Assembly: GCA_036567845.1 (NCBI GenBank)
Contig: DATCTT010000067.1
Span: forward strand, 1-12,083
DNA length: 12,083 bases
Source: MWAR01 sp036567845
GTDB lineage: Bacteria > Muiribacteriota > Ozemobacteria > Ozemobacterales > Ozemobacteraceae
Reading direction: 5' to 3'
The notes beneath the pieces were generated by a model, which ran no database searches, was not told the origin of the DNA, and saw only the letters and a list, made by a program, of their open reading frames with translations. Position 1 is the stretch's first letter. Every line of letters begins with the position of its first letter. Made by a program: the position numbers and the translations under genes. Shown piece after piece: positions 1-6,721 of the stretch.

Positions 1-74
1 TCCCGCATCAGGTCCTTATCGCTCTCCAAGGTCTTGCGCAGCCACTCCAAGGGATCTATTCTGGTCACAGTCAC
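1..74 (-). CDS. IS256-family transposase, N-terminal fragment (cut by window edge)
   Basis: This reading frame on the minus strand starts with GTG at 74-72 and runs off the left edge, so only about 24 residues are visible. An AAAGGAG ribosome binding site sits six bases before the GTG. The visible residues include DPLEWLRKTLE followed by DKDLMR. This resembles the N-terminus of IS256 (mutator-type) transposases, which often begin with a DPLEWLRK-like helix and a DLLRE-like motif. The enzyme family is a DDE transposase that moves its own element; the catalytic residues lie outside the window. The frame closes upstream and is followed by element-end-like sequence. The family call rests on a short match from memory. 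Confidence 0.65.
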   Translation of the reverse strand, partial: MTVTRIDPLEWLRKTLESDKDLMR

Positions 75-184
75 CGTGGTCTCCTTTCGAATCTGGTTCA
101 GCACCGATTCTTTCGGAGATCGCGGTGGCTCTCTTTAGGGCCCCGATCAGGGGAACCTTCTTACACCACATCCGTGGACTCTAA
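1..184 (-). mobile_element. IS256-like insertion sequence, one end only
   Basis: This holds the transposase start plus about 110 bases of non-coding leader. Read on the minus strand, the leader contains GTCCACGGATGTGGTGTAAG (about 178-159), and a GTGTAAG-type core is common in terminal inverted repeats of IS256-family elements. I place the outer end at about 180-184, but it cannot be fixed without the other end and the target duplication. A small CCCC-GATCA-GGGG hairpin lies at 141-153 within the leader. The orientation has the transposase reading away from the host genes on the right. Confidence 0.55.
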
Positions 185-185
185 C

Positions 186-260
186 GGACACCCATCGAAT
201 ATCTTCAACTGACCGCCGGAAATTCTAATAATCCGTGGCCCTAAAATGGGGGCACTTACA
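186..260 (-). mobile_element. Possible IS21-like element end, remnant
   Basis: On the minus strand, starting at 260, the sequence reads TGTAAGTGCCCCCATTTTAG and then GGCCACGG and TAGAATTTCC. A start with TG, a G/C-tract followed by a T-run and GGCCAC, and then TAGAATTT, resembles ends of IS21-family elements as I recall them. No coding sequence of such an element is visible; if real, the piece is cut on its left side by the IS256-like element. It abuts the stop codon of the neighbouring gene at 261-263. This is pattern memory only, so the call is tentative. Confidence 0.3.
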
Positions 261-1331
261 TTACCTGATTTCAGAAGCCGGCTTGAGCTGCCGTATGCTG
301 TCCTCGAGGTCGCGAAGCTGCGTTTCCCAGGTGAAAAGGTTTTTGAAGGTGGGAAGGCAGGATGTGAGAAAGGGGTTGAGGCCTGTTGAAGGCTCGGCCC
401 GGCGGGTCAGAAGAACGGCGGGAAACGGCGGGCTGAGGCGCGAGAGCAACAAAAAGCTGCGGAAACGGGCGCGGGTTGCCTGGGCCATTTCCACGCACTC
501 CTTCGACGCGGCGAATTGCTTCCAGAGAGATTTTTCCTCTTCCGAAATATCGCCCGTGCTTTGTTTCAGCTCGAACTGAAAACGGCCGTTGCCCGGATTG
601 ATGCGGATCCTGAAATGAGCGCCGATCTCCGAGGGATCCGATGCGAACCGTTCGAGGACCCGCTCGAACTCTTCCTGTGCTGTTGTCACGATTTTTGTCT
701 TGTCGAATCCCACGGCAGCAATGGTGAGCAGCGAATCCACATCGGCGCGGAGAGCTGACCAAGGAAGGCGACGTGCGGCCTCGAGGAGCGGCTTCAGGCA
801 GCAGTCCGAAAGAATCCTGAAACCAAGATACGCTTCCGTCATCGAACCGGTTCTCGTCAGCTCATTCCCGAGTGCATGCAGTCCCGATAACGCATAAACA
901 GCCTCGTGAGCATGGCCCGCATCGAACTCCTCATCCGAATGCCTTTTGATCGCTTCGGCCAGGGAATACAACGCGAGATGCGGCCCTTCCCCATCCTCGG
1001 TACGAGGAAGGAACGAGAGAATTTCAGCCGTCACCGGCCTGCCCGAATGGGCCAGATCGCCAAGATGTCGGGCGATCCGCTCCAGAGCCTTCCTGCCTTC
1101 GTCCGTCAGGGCAGCCGACTTCCGGAAATCAGAAGACAGGCGAACATCCGCAGAAAGCGCAGAAGCTTCCCTGGAGGCCAGTTCCGGCAGAAGCTGCTGG
1201 ACGTCCCGCTTTGCAACATACGTATCAGGCTGGGCTTCATGCGCGGCTGAGACGCCCGGGAAGGACAGAAGAGCGAACAAGGTGAGGAGCGAGAAAAGCA
1301 GGTGCTTGTCCGGGGACAGGATGGTTTTCAT
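261..1331 (-). CDS. Secreted helical protein of unknown function
   Basis: This encodes a 356-residue protein. I chose the ATG at 1331 because a TGGAG ribosome site lies about 10 bases upstream and the protein then opens with a Sec signal peptide: MKTILSPDK, a hydrophobic LLFSLLTLFALLSF core, and probable cleavage after VSA near residue 29. An upstream in-frame ATG at 1370 would add 13 residues and bury the signal. The mature part is rich in charged helices with no motif I recognise and no membrane segment after the signal, so it is probably periplasmic or secreted. It lies 42 bases downstream of the QueG-like gene and may share its transcript. The stop codon lies exactly at a possible IS end, so the natural C-terminus could have been replaced. 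Function unknown. Confidence 0.75.
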   Translation of the reverse strand: MKTILSPDKHLLFSLLTLFALLSFPGVSAAHEAQPDTYVAKRDVQQLLPELASREASALSADVRLSSDFRKSAALTDEGRKALERIARHLGDLAHSGRPVTAEILSFLPRTEDGEGPHLALYSLAEAIKRHSDEEFDAGHAHEAVYALSGLHALGNELTRTGSMTEAYLGFRILSDCCLKPLLEAARRLPWSALRADVDSLLTIAAVGFDKTKIVTTAQEEFERVLERFASDPSEIGAHFRIRINPGNGRFQFELKQSTGDISEEEKSLWKQFAASKECVEMAQATRARFRSFLLLSRLSPPFPAVLLTRRAEPSTGLNPFLTSCLPTFKNLFTWETQLRDLEDSIRQLKPASEIR

Positions 1332-1373
1332 CGCAAGATTGCTCCATTCGTGAAATATGACAGAAGACAACGA

Positions 1374-2045
1374 TCAATAGCCGTTTTTGCGAGGGCATGA
1401 TCTTCTGCAGAGACAGCAGTCATACAGAGTGAAACCGCGGGGATTGGTGGAGAACGACCTGGGCCGGCAACGCTGCTGGTCCACCGTCCGGCCGTCCAGG
1501 GCCTGGACCGGGCACACATCGAGACAGATCCGGCAGCCGCCCGGGCAGGAATCCGTGACGATCGGGTCCGATTCGAACTCCTGGTCCGTGAGAACGGCCC
1601 CGATATACACCATGTTACCGAACGATCTGTTGATCAGGAGCGTGCTCCTGGCGATATAGCCGAGCCCGGCAAGATGCGCCGCGTGACGCATCGACAGAAT
1701 GCCCTGGCCCCGCATCCGATCGGGTTCCCAATGGAGATACGGCGTGTCGCAGGGAATCGGCACTGCGCGTATTCTGCTCGCATTCAGATACCGGACGAGC
1801 GAAAGCCCGAGCCGGTCAATCTCCTGATACAACAGAAATGCCGCACCGGTGTACGGAACGGGATTCCGGCAGTCCAGGATTTCCGAGGGAATGGTCCTCA
1901 GAAAAACGATGACGGATTTCGCCGGCTCGAAAATGTCCTGCGGTCTGAACCCCTCCGGGGCATTTCCGAACCGGTCGACCGACGCCACGCCGCAGGCGTC
2001 GGCGCCCAGTAAACGAGCTTCCTGCTTGATGAGACCGGCCTGCAT
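1374..2045 (-). CDS. Short QueG-like 4Fe-4S protein (epoxyqueuosine reductase-related)
   Basis: This encodes a 223-residue protein from the ATG at 2045, which has an AGGGGCG ribosome site seven bases upstream. Residues 120-152 (HAAHLAGLGYIARSTLL then GNMVYIGAVLTD) match the core of epoxyqueuosine reductases, the cobalamin and Fe-S enzymes of the last queuosine step in tRNA. Two ferredoxin-type cysteine clusters follow: C167-x3-C171-x2-C174-x3-C178-P, and a second set from C193 and C210-x2-C213-x3-C217-P. True QueG is about 350-380 residues with a C-terminal HEAT-like part; that part is absent here and the protein ends six residues after the last cysteine. The usual lysine in the GKNTLL-like motif is replaced (ARSTLL). 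I therefore read it as a QueG-related reductase or electron carrier with uncertain substrate, in the cytoplasm. Confidence 0.82.
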   Translation of the reverse strand: MQAGLIKQEARLLGADACGVASVDRFGNAPEGFRPQDIFEPAKSVIVFLRTIPSEILDCRNPVPYTGAAFLLYQEIDRLGLSLVRYLNASRIRAVPIPCDTPYLHWEPDRMRGQGILSMRHAAHLAGLGYIARSTLLINRSFGNMVYIGAVLTDQEFESDPIVTDSCPGGCRICLDVCPVQALDGRTVDQQRCRPRSFSTNPRGFTLYDCCLCRRSCPRKNGY

Positions 2046-2260
2046 CGTGAACGCCCCTGCGTGCGGGCAGGTATTCCGGGGATGGCCCGCATGCCGGAAC
2101 AAAGATAATCGATGGGGGGCGGATCTTGCAATGAGTCGACCGTCCCCCGATGATGGGGTGATTTTTGCGGTTGACTCGGCAATCGTGGTACGAGAATGGA
2201 AATCCTGGAGAGGGCAACAAAGAGAATTATGAGGCCGTTGGTCAGGAAGCGCCGGTAGGC

Positions 2261-2533
2261 ATGGTCATTTTCGAAATTGTCGGTGGGATCATGTTCGTTC
2301 TAGGAATCCTCTTTTGTCTTTCCCTGATCGCGGGGTATCGAATGCGACGATGCGACAACTGCCATTTTGAAGAATCAGGTCGTTTCCGGCCCTTGGGCTG
2401 CCTCTTTTCTCCCCTCGGACTCCTCGTTCCCGACCTCTATTATCTGCTGCTGGTCACATTTGACGGAAAAGCCTGTCCGAACTGTGGAAGCATCAACTAT
2501 CATTACAAATACCATCAGGGGGGAAGATCATGA
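2261..2533 (+). CDS. Small membrane protein with split zinc ribbon
   Basis: This encodes a 90-residue protein from the ATG at 2261; an in-frame ATG at 2165 would add 32 polar residues of unlikely composition. Residues 2-26 form one hydrophobic segment (MVIFEIVGGIMFVLGILFC onward), probably membrane spanning. A CDNC pair follows at residues 31-34, then a second hydrophobic stretch (about 47-68, LFSPLGLLVPDLYYLLL), then CPNC at 72-75. The two CxxC pairs look like the two halves of a zinc ribbon separated by a membrane-inserted or buried loop. The tail is hydrophilic (NYHYKYHQGGRS). The TGA at 2531-2533 overlaps an out-of-frame ATG at 2530. The function is unknown. Confidence 0.7.
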   Translation: MVIFEIVGGIMFVLGILFCLSLIAGYRMRRCDNCHFEESGRFRPLGCLFSPLGLLVPDLYYLLLVTFDGKACPNCGSINYHYKYHQGGRS

Positions 2534-2560
2534 GAGGCATCTCCCGGCAGACATGCCGGC

Positions 2561-3272
2561 ATGAACGCCATCCGGCGATCGATCCGTTGGCTTTTGCCCC
2601 TCCTTCTGAGCCTTTGCTTTCAAGGGATGCCCCTGATTGCCTCGGATGTGGCTCCAGCAGCGGATATCGCTCGCCAGGATCCAGAGCATCATGTCGAACA
2701 CGACGAAGCCGAGCCCCATACCATATTACTGCGACGGTCCCCGGCAGAGGTGCCCGCGCCACTCCTGCGGAAGGCTCAGCAGTGCCTGCTCTTTCGTCTC
2801 GGGTTCAACGGTTACAGGCTCTGCCGATTCTCCCATCTCCGTATCACCCGGCGGCCAGGCGCAATCCCCGCAGGCGTTCCCGGCAGCGATGACGTCTTCA
2901 TGTTCGCGTATGTCATTTCCATACCCGGGAGTGCCGTTCAGAACTTTCCCATGCAATCTTTATCTGGATACCCGGGGACGGCTGTTGAAGAAGGTGAGAA
3001 TCCCGGATCTGCCTCGGAAACCCGGGAAAATCGATATCATCGATCGCGCCAGAGCGGTCGAGATCACCCGAAAGAGGTTCGGCATCGACGAAAATCAGGA
3101 ACTCAGGACGAGCCTGATATATAATTCATTCTATGACAGCTTTGCCTGGCTCGTTCAGACTTCGCTGAAAGAGACGGTCGATGGCACCTTCGAGGTCATG
3201 CCCGTTCTCGAGATCATTGCCGATCAACCCGACAAGACGACCATCCAGAAATGGCTGGTCCCCGGCCCGTGA
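2561..3272 (+). pseudogene. Secreted protein gene broken by a single-base frameshift
   Basis: Two frames together make one convincing protein of about 236 residues. The first frame starts at ATG 2561 with a signal peptide (MNAIRRSIRW, then LLPLLLSLCF, cleavage near IAS at residue 28) and reads well up to VQNFP at about 2950. The continuation is in the next frame: NLYLDTRGRLLKKVRIPDL, then RARAVEITRKRFGID, SLIYNSFYDSFAWLVQT and EVMPVLEIIA, stopping at 3272. Removing one base from TTTCCC at 2945-2950 gives VQNFPCNLYLDTRG, a natural join. Left as it is, the first frame runs on to a stop at 3124 with arginine-rich nonsense. The C-terminal part has a weak PepSY-like flavour, which I cannot confirm. 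Causes could be a real disabling insertion, a sequencing error, or less likely a programmed +1 shift on CCC-A. Confidence 0.65.
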
Positions 3273-3325
3273 CTCTGACCATGACAGGCGCAGGGCCGAT
3301 TCGGGAACGACAAGGCTGGTGTAAC

Positions 3326-3844
3326 ATGGAACTCATGCTGGCGACGACGGATTCCGATTTCAATGCGGCAAGGGGCCTGTTCCGGGAATACCACGACTGG
3401 TTCGGCGAGGATGTGTGTTTCCAAGCGTTCGGAGCCGAACTCGCTGCTCTGCAAGAGGATTACTGGCCACCTGCCGGCGCGATGATCCTGATGAAAGAGA
3501 CGAATGAATATATCGGATGCGTCGGCCTGAGAAGGATCGACTCCGACCGGTGTGAAGTGAAACGGCTGTTCGTGAAACCCGCCTTTCGGAACCGGGGCGC
3601 GGGACGGGCGTTGCTGGATGCCGCGATCGGGATCGCTGAAGAAATGAGGTTCCGGATCGCCGCATTGCATACCCTTGCCAGGCTCGAAGCAGCGATCGAT
3701 CTGTACAGGAAGTCCGGCTTTCGTCAGATTCCCGTCGATGACGGTGAGGTCTGCCTGTGGTTGATTGATGGGGAAGAGGGACTGGTTGACCGTTGGAGCA
3801 AGGAAGCAAGCCGCAGGTTATTGTACAGGATTATTTACCTGTAA
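3326..3844 (+). CDS. GNAT-family N-acetyltransferase
   Basis: This encodes a 172-residue protein. I prefer the ATG at 3326 (MELMLATTD) because the in-frame ATG at 3251 would overlap the preceding gene and add 25 residues unlike the family; the ribosome site is weak (AAGG, long spacing). GNAT enzymes transfer an acetyl group from acetyl-CoA to an amine. The hallmarks are EVKRLFVKPAFRNRGAGRAL at residues 77-96, with the CoA pyrophosphate-binding R88-N-R-G91-A-G93 loop, and LYRKSGFRQI at 126-135. The upstream part (CFQAFGAEL at 31-39, then GCVGLR at 64-69) resembles a common GNAT subgroup of roughly 160 residues that is often found as single enzymes. A tail of about 27 residues after the core is unusual. 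Its substrate cannot be told. Confidence 0.88.
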   Translation: MELMLATTDSDFNAARGLFREYHDWFGEDVCFQAFGAELAALQEDYWPPAGAMILMKETNEYIGCVGLRRIDSDRCEVKRLFVKPAFRNRGAGRALLDAAIGIAEEMRFRIAALHTLARLEAAIDLYRKSGFRQIPVDDGEVCLWLIDGEEGLVDRWSKEASRRLLYRIIYL

Positions 3845-4030
3845 AAAAAAAGATCCGTGAGGAACGTTGAAATTCTTGGCGTTTGACCACGAGCGCAACT
3901 TCAGCGGGATGGCGCAAGCGGCTGATTATTGGCTAGGGCTTTCATCAAAGAAATCATCTGCTATTATGGGGATGGCGAGAACACCTGCACGGCGTCGTGA
4001 ATGAACAGCACAAAGGAGGCGGGCGGCAAC

Positions 4031-4882
4031 ATGATCCGACATCTCGGCGAGACCCCAATCGGGGAGATCCACAACGCGTTCATCGACGCCTTCTCGGAAT
4101 ACGAGGTCCGGATGGAGATGCCCATCGAAAAACTTCAGGAGATGATGACGACACGCAGCTACGACGGCGCCTGCTCGGTCGGCTCCTTCGAAGGCGACCA
4201 CCTCACCGGCTTCATCCTCGTCGGATCGCGCGAAACCGACGCGGGCAGGTTCTTCTATGACGTGGCAACCGGTGTCCGGAAAGCCTGGCAGGGGAAGCGC
4301 ATCGGCGAAACTCTTCTCGCCGCCTTGCTCGCAACCCTTCCCGGGCACGGCGTCCGCGGCTTCGTTCTCGAGGTTCTCGAGAACAACAAGCCGGCACAGG
4401 CCTTGTACGCCAGGCACGGCTTCAGGGTGACCAGGAAGCTGCATTGCTACGAGCGCCCTCTCTCCCCTCGCCCGCCCCACCCGGCGTTGGAGGAGGGGGA
4501 AGACGCCGGCGGGATGCCCGACTCGATTCCCGTCGAAACCTTTTGCAGTTTCCGGCCGACCTGGCAGAACGCCGAGGCTTCCTACAGAAATATGCCCGGC
4601 GCATATCACGTCGTCACCGAGCGCGAAGACGGCAGGCTCATCGGATACGGAATCGTCCACCGGAAGAATGGCAGTATCCTGCAGATCGGCATCGACCCCG
4701 CAGCGCGCAGCCCCGACCTGCTCCGAAAGCTGGTCGCGAAGATGAGCGCCCGCACCGATGGGCAGAAACTCCGGTATCTGAACGTTGAGGCGGGAAGCGC
4801 GATGGAGCCGCTTCTTCGGGAAGTGGGCTTCACCGGCTCGGTGAACCAGTTCGAGATGGTCTACTCAACGCCTCGCGAATAG
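4031..4882 (+). CDS. Tandem GNAT acetyltransferase (two GNAT domains)
   Basis: This encodes a 283-residue protein. The ATG at 4031 follows AAAGGAGG with an 11-base gap; the ATG at 4001 has no such site and would add ten residues. Domain 1 (about 1-142) has YDVATGVRKAWQGKRIG at 76-92 as the CoA loop, with the usual central glycine replaced by R90, and LEVLENNKPAQALYARHGF at 113-131. A proline- and glutamate-rich linker spans about 144-165. Domain 2 (about 166-283) has IGYGIVHRKNGSILQIGIDP at 204-223, LNVEAG at 250-255 and GFTGSVNQFEMVY at 266-278. It lacks a clean RxxGxG loop (AARSPDLLRKL), so it may be non-catalytic. Such double-GNAT proteins are known; the second domain often regulates or stabilises the first. 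Confidence 0.87.
   Translation: MIRHLGETPIGEIHNAFIDAFSEYEVRMEMPIEKLQEMMTTRSYDGACSVGSFEGDHLTGFILVGSRETDAGRFFYDVATGVRKAWQGKRIGETLLAALLATLPGHGVRGFVLEVLENNKPAQALYARHGFRVTRKLHCYERPLSPRPPHPALEEGEDAGGMPDSIPVETFCSFRPTWQNAEASYRNMPGAYHVVTEREDGRLIGYGIVHRKNGSILQIGIDPAARSPDLLRKLVAKMSARTDGQKLRYLNVEAGSAMEPLLREVGFTGSVNQFEMVYSTPRE
4460..4502. repeat. Inverted repeat encoding the linker between two GNAT domains
   Basis: CTCTCCCCTC at 4460-4469 can pair with GAGGGGGAAG at 4493-4502 (nine of ten positions including one wobble), with a GC-rich loop between. It falls in the coding region exactly where the two acetyltransferase domains meet and gives a low-complexity linker (residues about 144-158). The composition resembles dispersed CTCTCCCC...GGGGAGAG palindromic elements found in many GC-rich genomes. 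Whether other copies exist in this genome cannot be seen here. Confidence 0.4.
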
Positions 4883-4995
4883 ACGGGAACCGCTGAAACA
4901 GGCTGTCTGTCGGTTTTGTGCCTGTTCACGGAATGTGGTTGTCCTGATCGTTCTTACGGCATTTTCCGGGATGGTACTACAATATCTTCCGATAT

Positions 4996-5220
4996 TCAAA
5001 CAGCACAACTCACGATAATGTCTCCGATGACGGTTGCGCCGTCGAGGATCTGGCGCTCCATGTCGGGAAGGGATTCGCGATAGGCGGGGCATTCTCCATA
5101 GGCCAGGAAATCCTCGTGAAATGCTGCATTCTGAACGGCGATCAGCATGTTCTCGTCCCCGGCAACCGCCCTCTCGAACCGGAAGTACACGGGAGCTGGA
5201 TTTTCAACCGTGGATATCAT
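4996..5220 (-). pseudogene. Remnant of a GNAT acetyltransferase gene (N-terminal part only)
   Basis: The frame starts at ATG 5220 (MISTVENPAPVYFRFERAV) and reads about 74 residues to a stop at 4996-4998. It contains FERAVAGDENMLIAVQ, an AF-x-D segment, YGECPAYRESLPDMER and ATVIGDIIV, which is the typical first half of a GNAT enzyme up to beta-strands 2-3. The acetyl-CoA loop (RxxGxG) and everything after it are missing, and no frame between 4995 and 4883 continues the fold. I read it as a truncated, inactive gene. Its start overlaps the stop of the next remnant by 17 bases, suggesting that the two were once translationally coupled. Confidence 0.6.
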
Positions 5221-5515
5221 CGGGATATTCCAGTCGCAGGGCGCGATTGAGCGAGTATAGGAACGACTCGTATAATAACTCTTCGTCGTATCGGAAAGGC
5301 CATTGTTCGTATTCCCTCTGAACTGCTTCTGAGGAGGGATCCGCTTTATATTCGGTCCCATCGCCATCCGCACCGCTGATACCACGCCGAGATCATTTTG
5401 CGCGTGCCCCAAAATCCGTTCCACAGCAAGAAAGAATTCTGGCATACTTGAATATCGAAGGAAGCCAAGTGAAACATGGCGCGGATGACGCCCTGGAATG
5501 GAGATGCGGCGGTTG
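5204..5515 (-). pseudogene. Frameshifted remnant of an unknown protein gene
   Basis: The last part of this minus-strand remnant reads GTEYKADPSSEAVQREYEQW, then PFRYDEELLYESFLYSLNRA and LRLEYPDDIHG, with a stop at 5204-5206. This is strongly protein-like and cannot be chance. Going upstream, that frame hits TGA at 5395-5393, while the protein-like signal moves to another frame (MISAWYQRC, about 5396-5370) and then to a third (MPEFFLAVERILGHAQND, about 5443-5390). At least two frame breaks are needed, so it is decayed. I do not recognise the family. No start codon can be fixed, and I see nothing convincing on either strand between 5516 and 5730. Confidence 0.5.
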
Positions 5516-5730
5516 AAGAGCAAAAATGAGAAAATGATGATTGTGGAGTTGTTCTCTCCCCGGGATGTGGTTTTGTCCTGCGATCGGGAACGATTCCGGA
5601 ATCTCTGCTGGGGTGCCAACGCGACGCCCGAAGCTCAGAAAGCCGAGCGACAGACGTTTATGCGTGAAAGTCGTCGCTGCCGGCAACCCCATCGTTTGAT
5701 CCTGAACAAATGAAAGGAACGGCTCCCAAT

Positions 5731-6252
5731 ATGAAGAACCCCGAACCGAAGGTCACCATCCGAGACGAAACCGTGGCCGATCAGGCCGCGATCACCACGG
5801 TGACGGTCGAAGCGTTCAAAACGCTCGAGCTCAGCAGCCACACCGAGCAGTTCATCGTTGTGGCGCTGCGGGCGGCGAACGCCCTCACTGTCTCGCTTGT
5901 CGCTGAGCTGGACGGCCGGGTCGTCGGGCACATTGCCTTTTCCCCCATCACGATCTCGGACGGCACAGATGGCTGGTATGGCCTCGGCCCCGTTTCGGTG
6001 CTTCCCGAGCTCCAGCGTATGGGCATCGGGAAAGCCCTTGTCCGGGAAGGGCTGGCGCGGCTGAAACAGTTGCATGCGCGCGGCTGCTGCCTCGTCGGGC
6101 ATCCGGGATACTATACGAAGTTCGGGTTCCGGAACGCGCCGGAGCTCGTTTTCGAAGGAGTTCCTCCCGAAGTATTCTTTTCGCTATCCTTCGATGGCCG
6201 GATGCCACGCGGCAACGTCACCTTCCACGAAGCCTTCAGGGCCGATCACTGA
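5731..6252 (+). CDS. YhbS-type GNAT N-acetyltransferase
   Basis: This encodes a 173-residue protein from ATG 5731; AAAGGA lies about 12 bases upstream, while the in-frame ATG at 5710 has no ribosome site. It opens with the family-like VTIRDETVADQAAITTVTVEAF. Residues 83-108 carry YGLGPVSVLPELQRMGIGKALVREGL, where Q95-R-M-G98-I-G100 is the acetyl-CoA pyrophosphate loop. Residues 118-133 carry GCCLVGHPGYYTKFGF, the strand and YY-x-x-FGF motif characteristic of the YhbS group (COG3153-like). The whole fold is present at normal length. The substrate of this group is largely unknown. It ends 52 bases before the ferritin-like gene and may be co-transcribed with it. Confidence 0.9.
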   Translation: MKNPEPKVTIRDETVADQAAITTVTVEAFKTLELSSHTEQFIVVALRAANALTVSLVAELDGRVVGHIAFSPITISDGTDGWYGLGPVSVLPELQRMGIGKALVREGLARLKQLHARGCCLVGHPGYYTKFGFRNAPELVFEGVPPEVFFSLSFDGRMPRGNVTFHEAFRADH

Positions 6253-6304
6253 GGTCGGCATTCCCCCTGAAAACGACGAGATCACAAGGAGAGGCTGAGA
6301 CGGC

Positions 6305-6721
6305 ATGGAACCCGGAACGACGTCCATTGAGCTTCTGAACAGGCTGCTCGAAGCCGAGCGGGCCGGGGTGAAAGTGCTCGGCGCGCTCATTCCCGGCATC
6401 GCCGACCCGACGGTCCAGGCGATGGCCAAACGATTGCTGCGGGATGAGGGGATGAACTGCCAGATCCTCAAAACGATGATCGAGAATGCCGGCGCCATGG
6501 TCTCGCAGCAGACTGGCGATTTTGTCGGGAAAATCGAGGCGCTGCCGACCATCGAGGCGAAGCTCGAGCTGCTCGGCAAGGGCCAGGAGTGGGTCGCGAA
6601 GCAGATCCGCCGTTCCCGGGCGCCCGGCATGAAAGTCTCGGACCGGTTCCTCCTCGAATCGATCCGGATCCAGCACGAAGAGAACGTCGACGCGCTGAAA
6701 GAGCTGCTCGCCCAAAAATGA
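6305..6721 (+). CDS. Ferritin-like DUF6306-type protein
   Basis: This encodes a 138-residue, all-helical cytoplasmic protein. ATG 6305 follows AAGGAGAGG with a longer than usual gap. Residues 13-25 (RLLEAERAGVKVL), 46-62 (RDEGMNCQILKTMIENA) and 117-130 (LESIRIQHEENVDA) look like the helices of a small ferritin-like bundle of the DUF6306 type, with possible metal or helix-pairing residues E16, E18, E48, E119 and H124. In related proteins helix 2 usually has DEARNC-like sequence; here it is DEGMNC. The stop overlaps the next start (ATGA at 6718-6721), so translation of the two is probably coupled. The family has no established biochemical role that I know of. Confidence 0.75.
   Translation: MEPGTTSIELLNRLLEAERAGVKVLGALIPGIADPTVQAMAKRLLRDEGMNCQILKTMIENAGAMVSQQTGDFVGKIEALPTIEAKLELLGKGQEWVAKQIRRSRAPGMKVSDRFLLESIRIQHEENVDALKELLAQK

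Noticed and set aside
2530..2892. Open frame starting with ATG 2530 behind a strong GGGGGGA ribosome site
   Set aside because: The encoded protein is arginine/proline-rich nonsense, whereas the neighbouring frame from 2561 has a clean signal peptide. The good ribosome site may nonetheless hint at a second indel between 2530 and 2561.
3843..3851. A9 run directly after the stop of the GNAT gene
   Set aside because: There is no hairpin before it and the run is A, not T, on the coding strand, so it is not a terminator for this gene; no minus-strand gene reads into it.
3940..3967. Possible promoter before the tandem GNAT (TATTAT box at 3962-3967)
   Set aside because: The -10 box is good but the only spaced -35 candidate (TTTCAT) matches poorly; not enough to list.
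3926..4660. 244-residue open frame on the minus strand
   Set aside because: It is antisense to the tandem GNAT, whose motifs are unmistakable on the plus strand.
4897..4926. AACAGGC...GCCTGTT inverted repeat after the tandem GNAT
   Set aside because: The stem is only seven pairs with a 16-base loop and no T-run; too weak to call a terminator.
5498..5713. 71-residue plus-strand open frame
   Set aside because: It is not recognisable, is arginine-rich, has a poor ribosome site, and partly overlaps the minus-strand remnant; support is insufficient.
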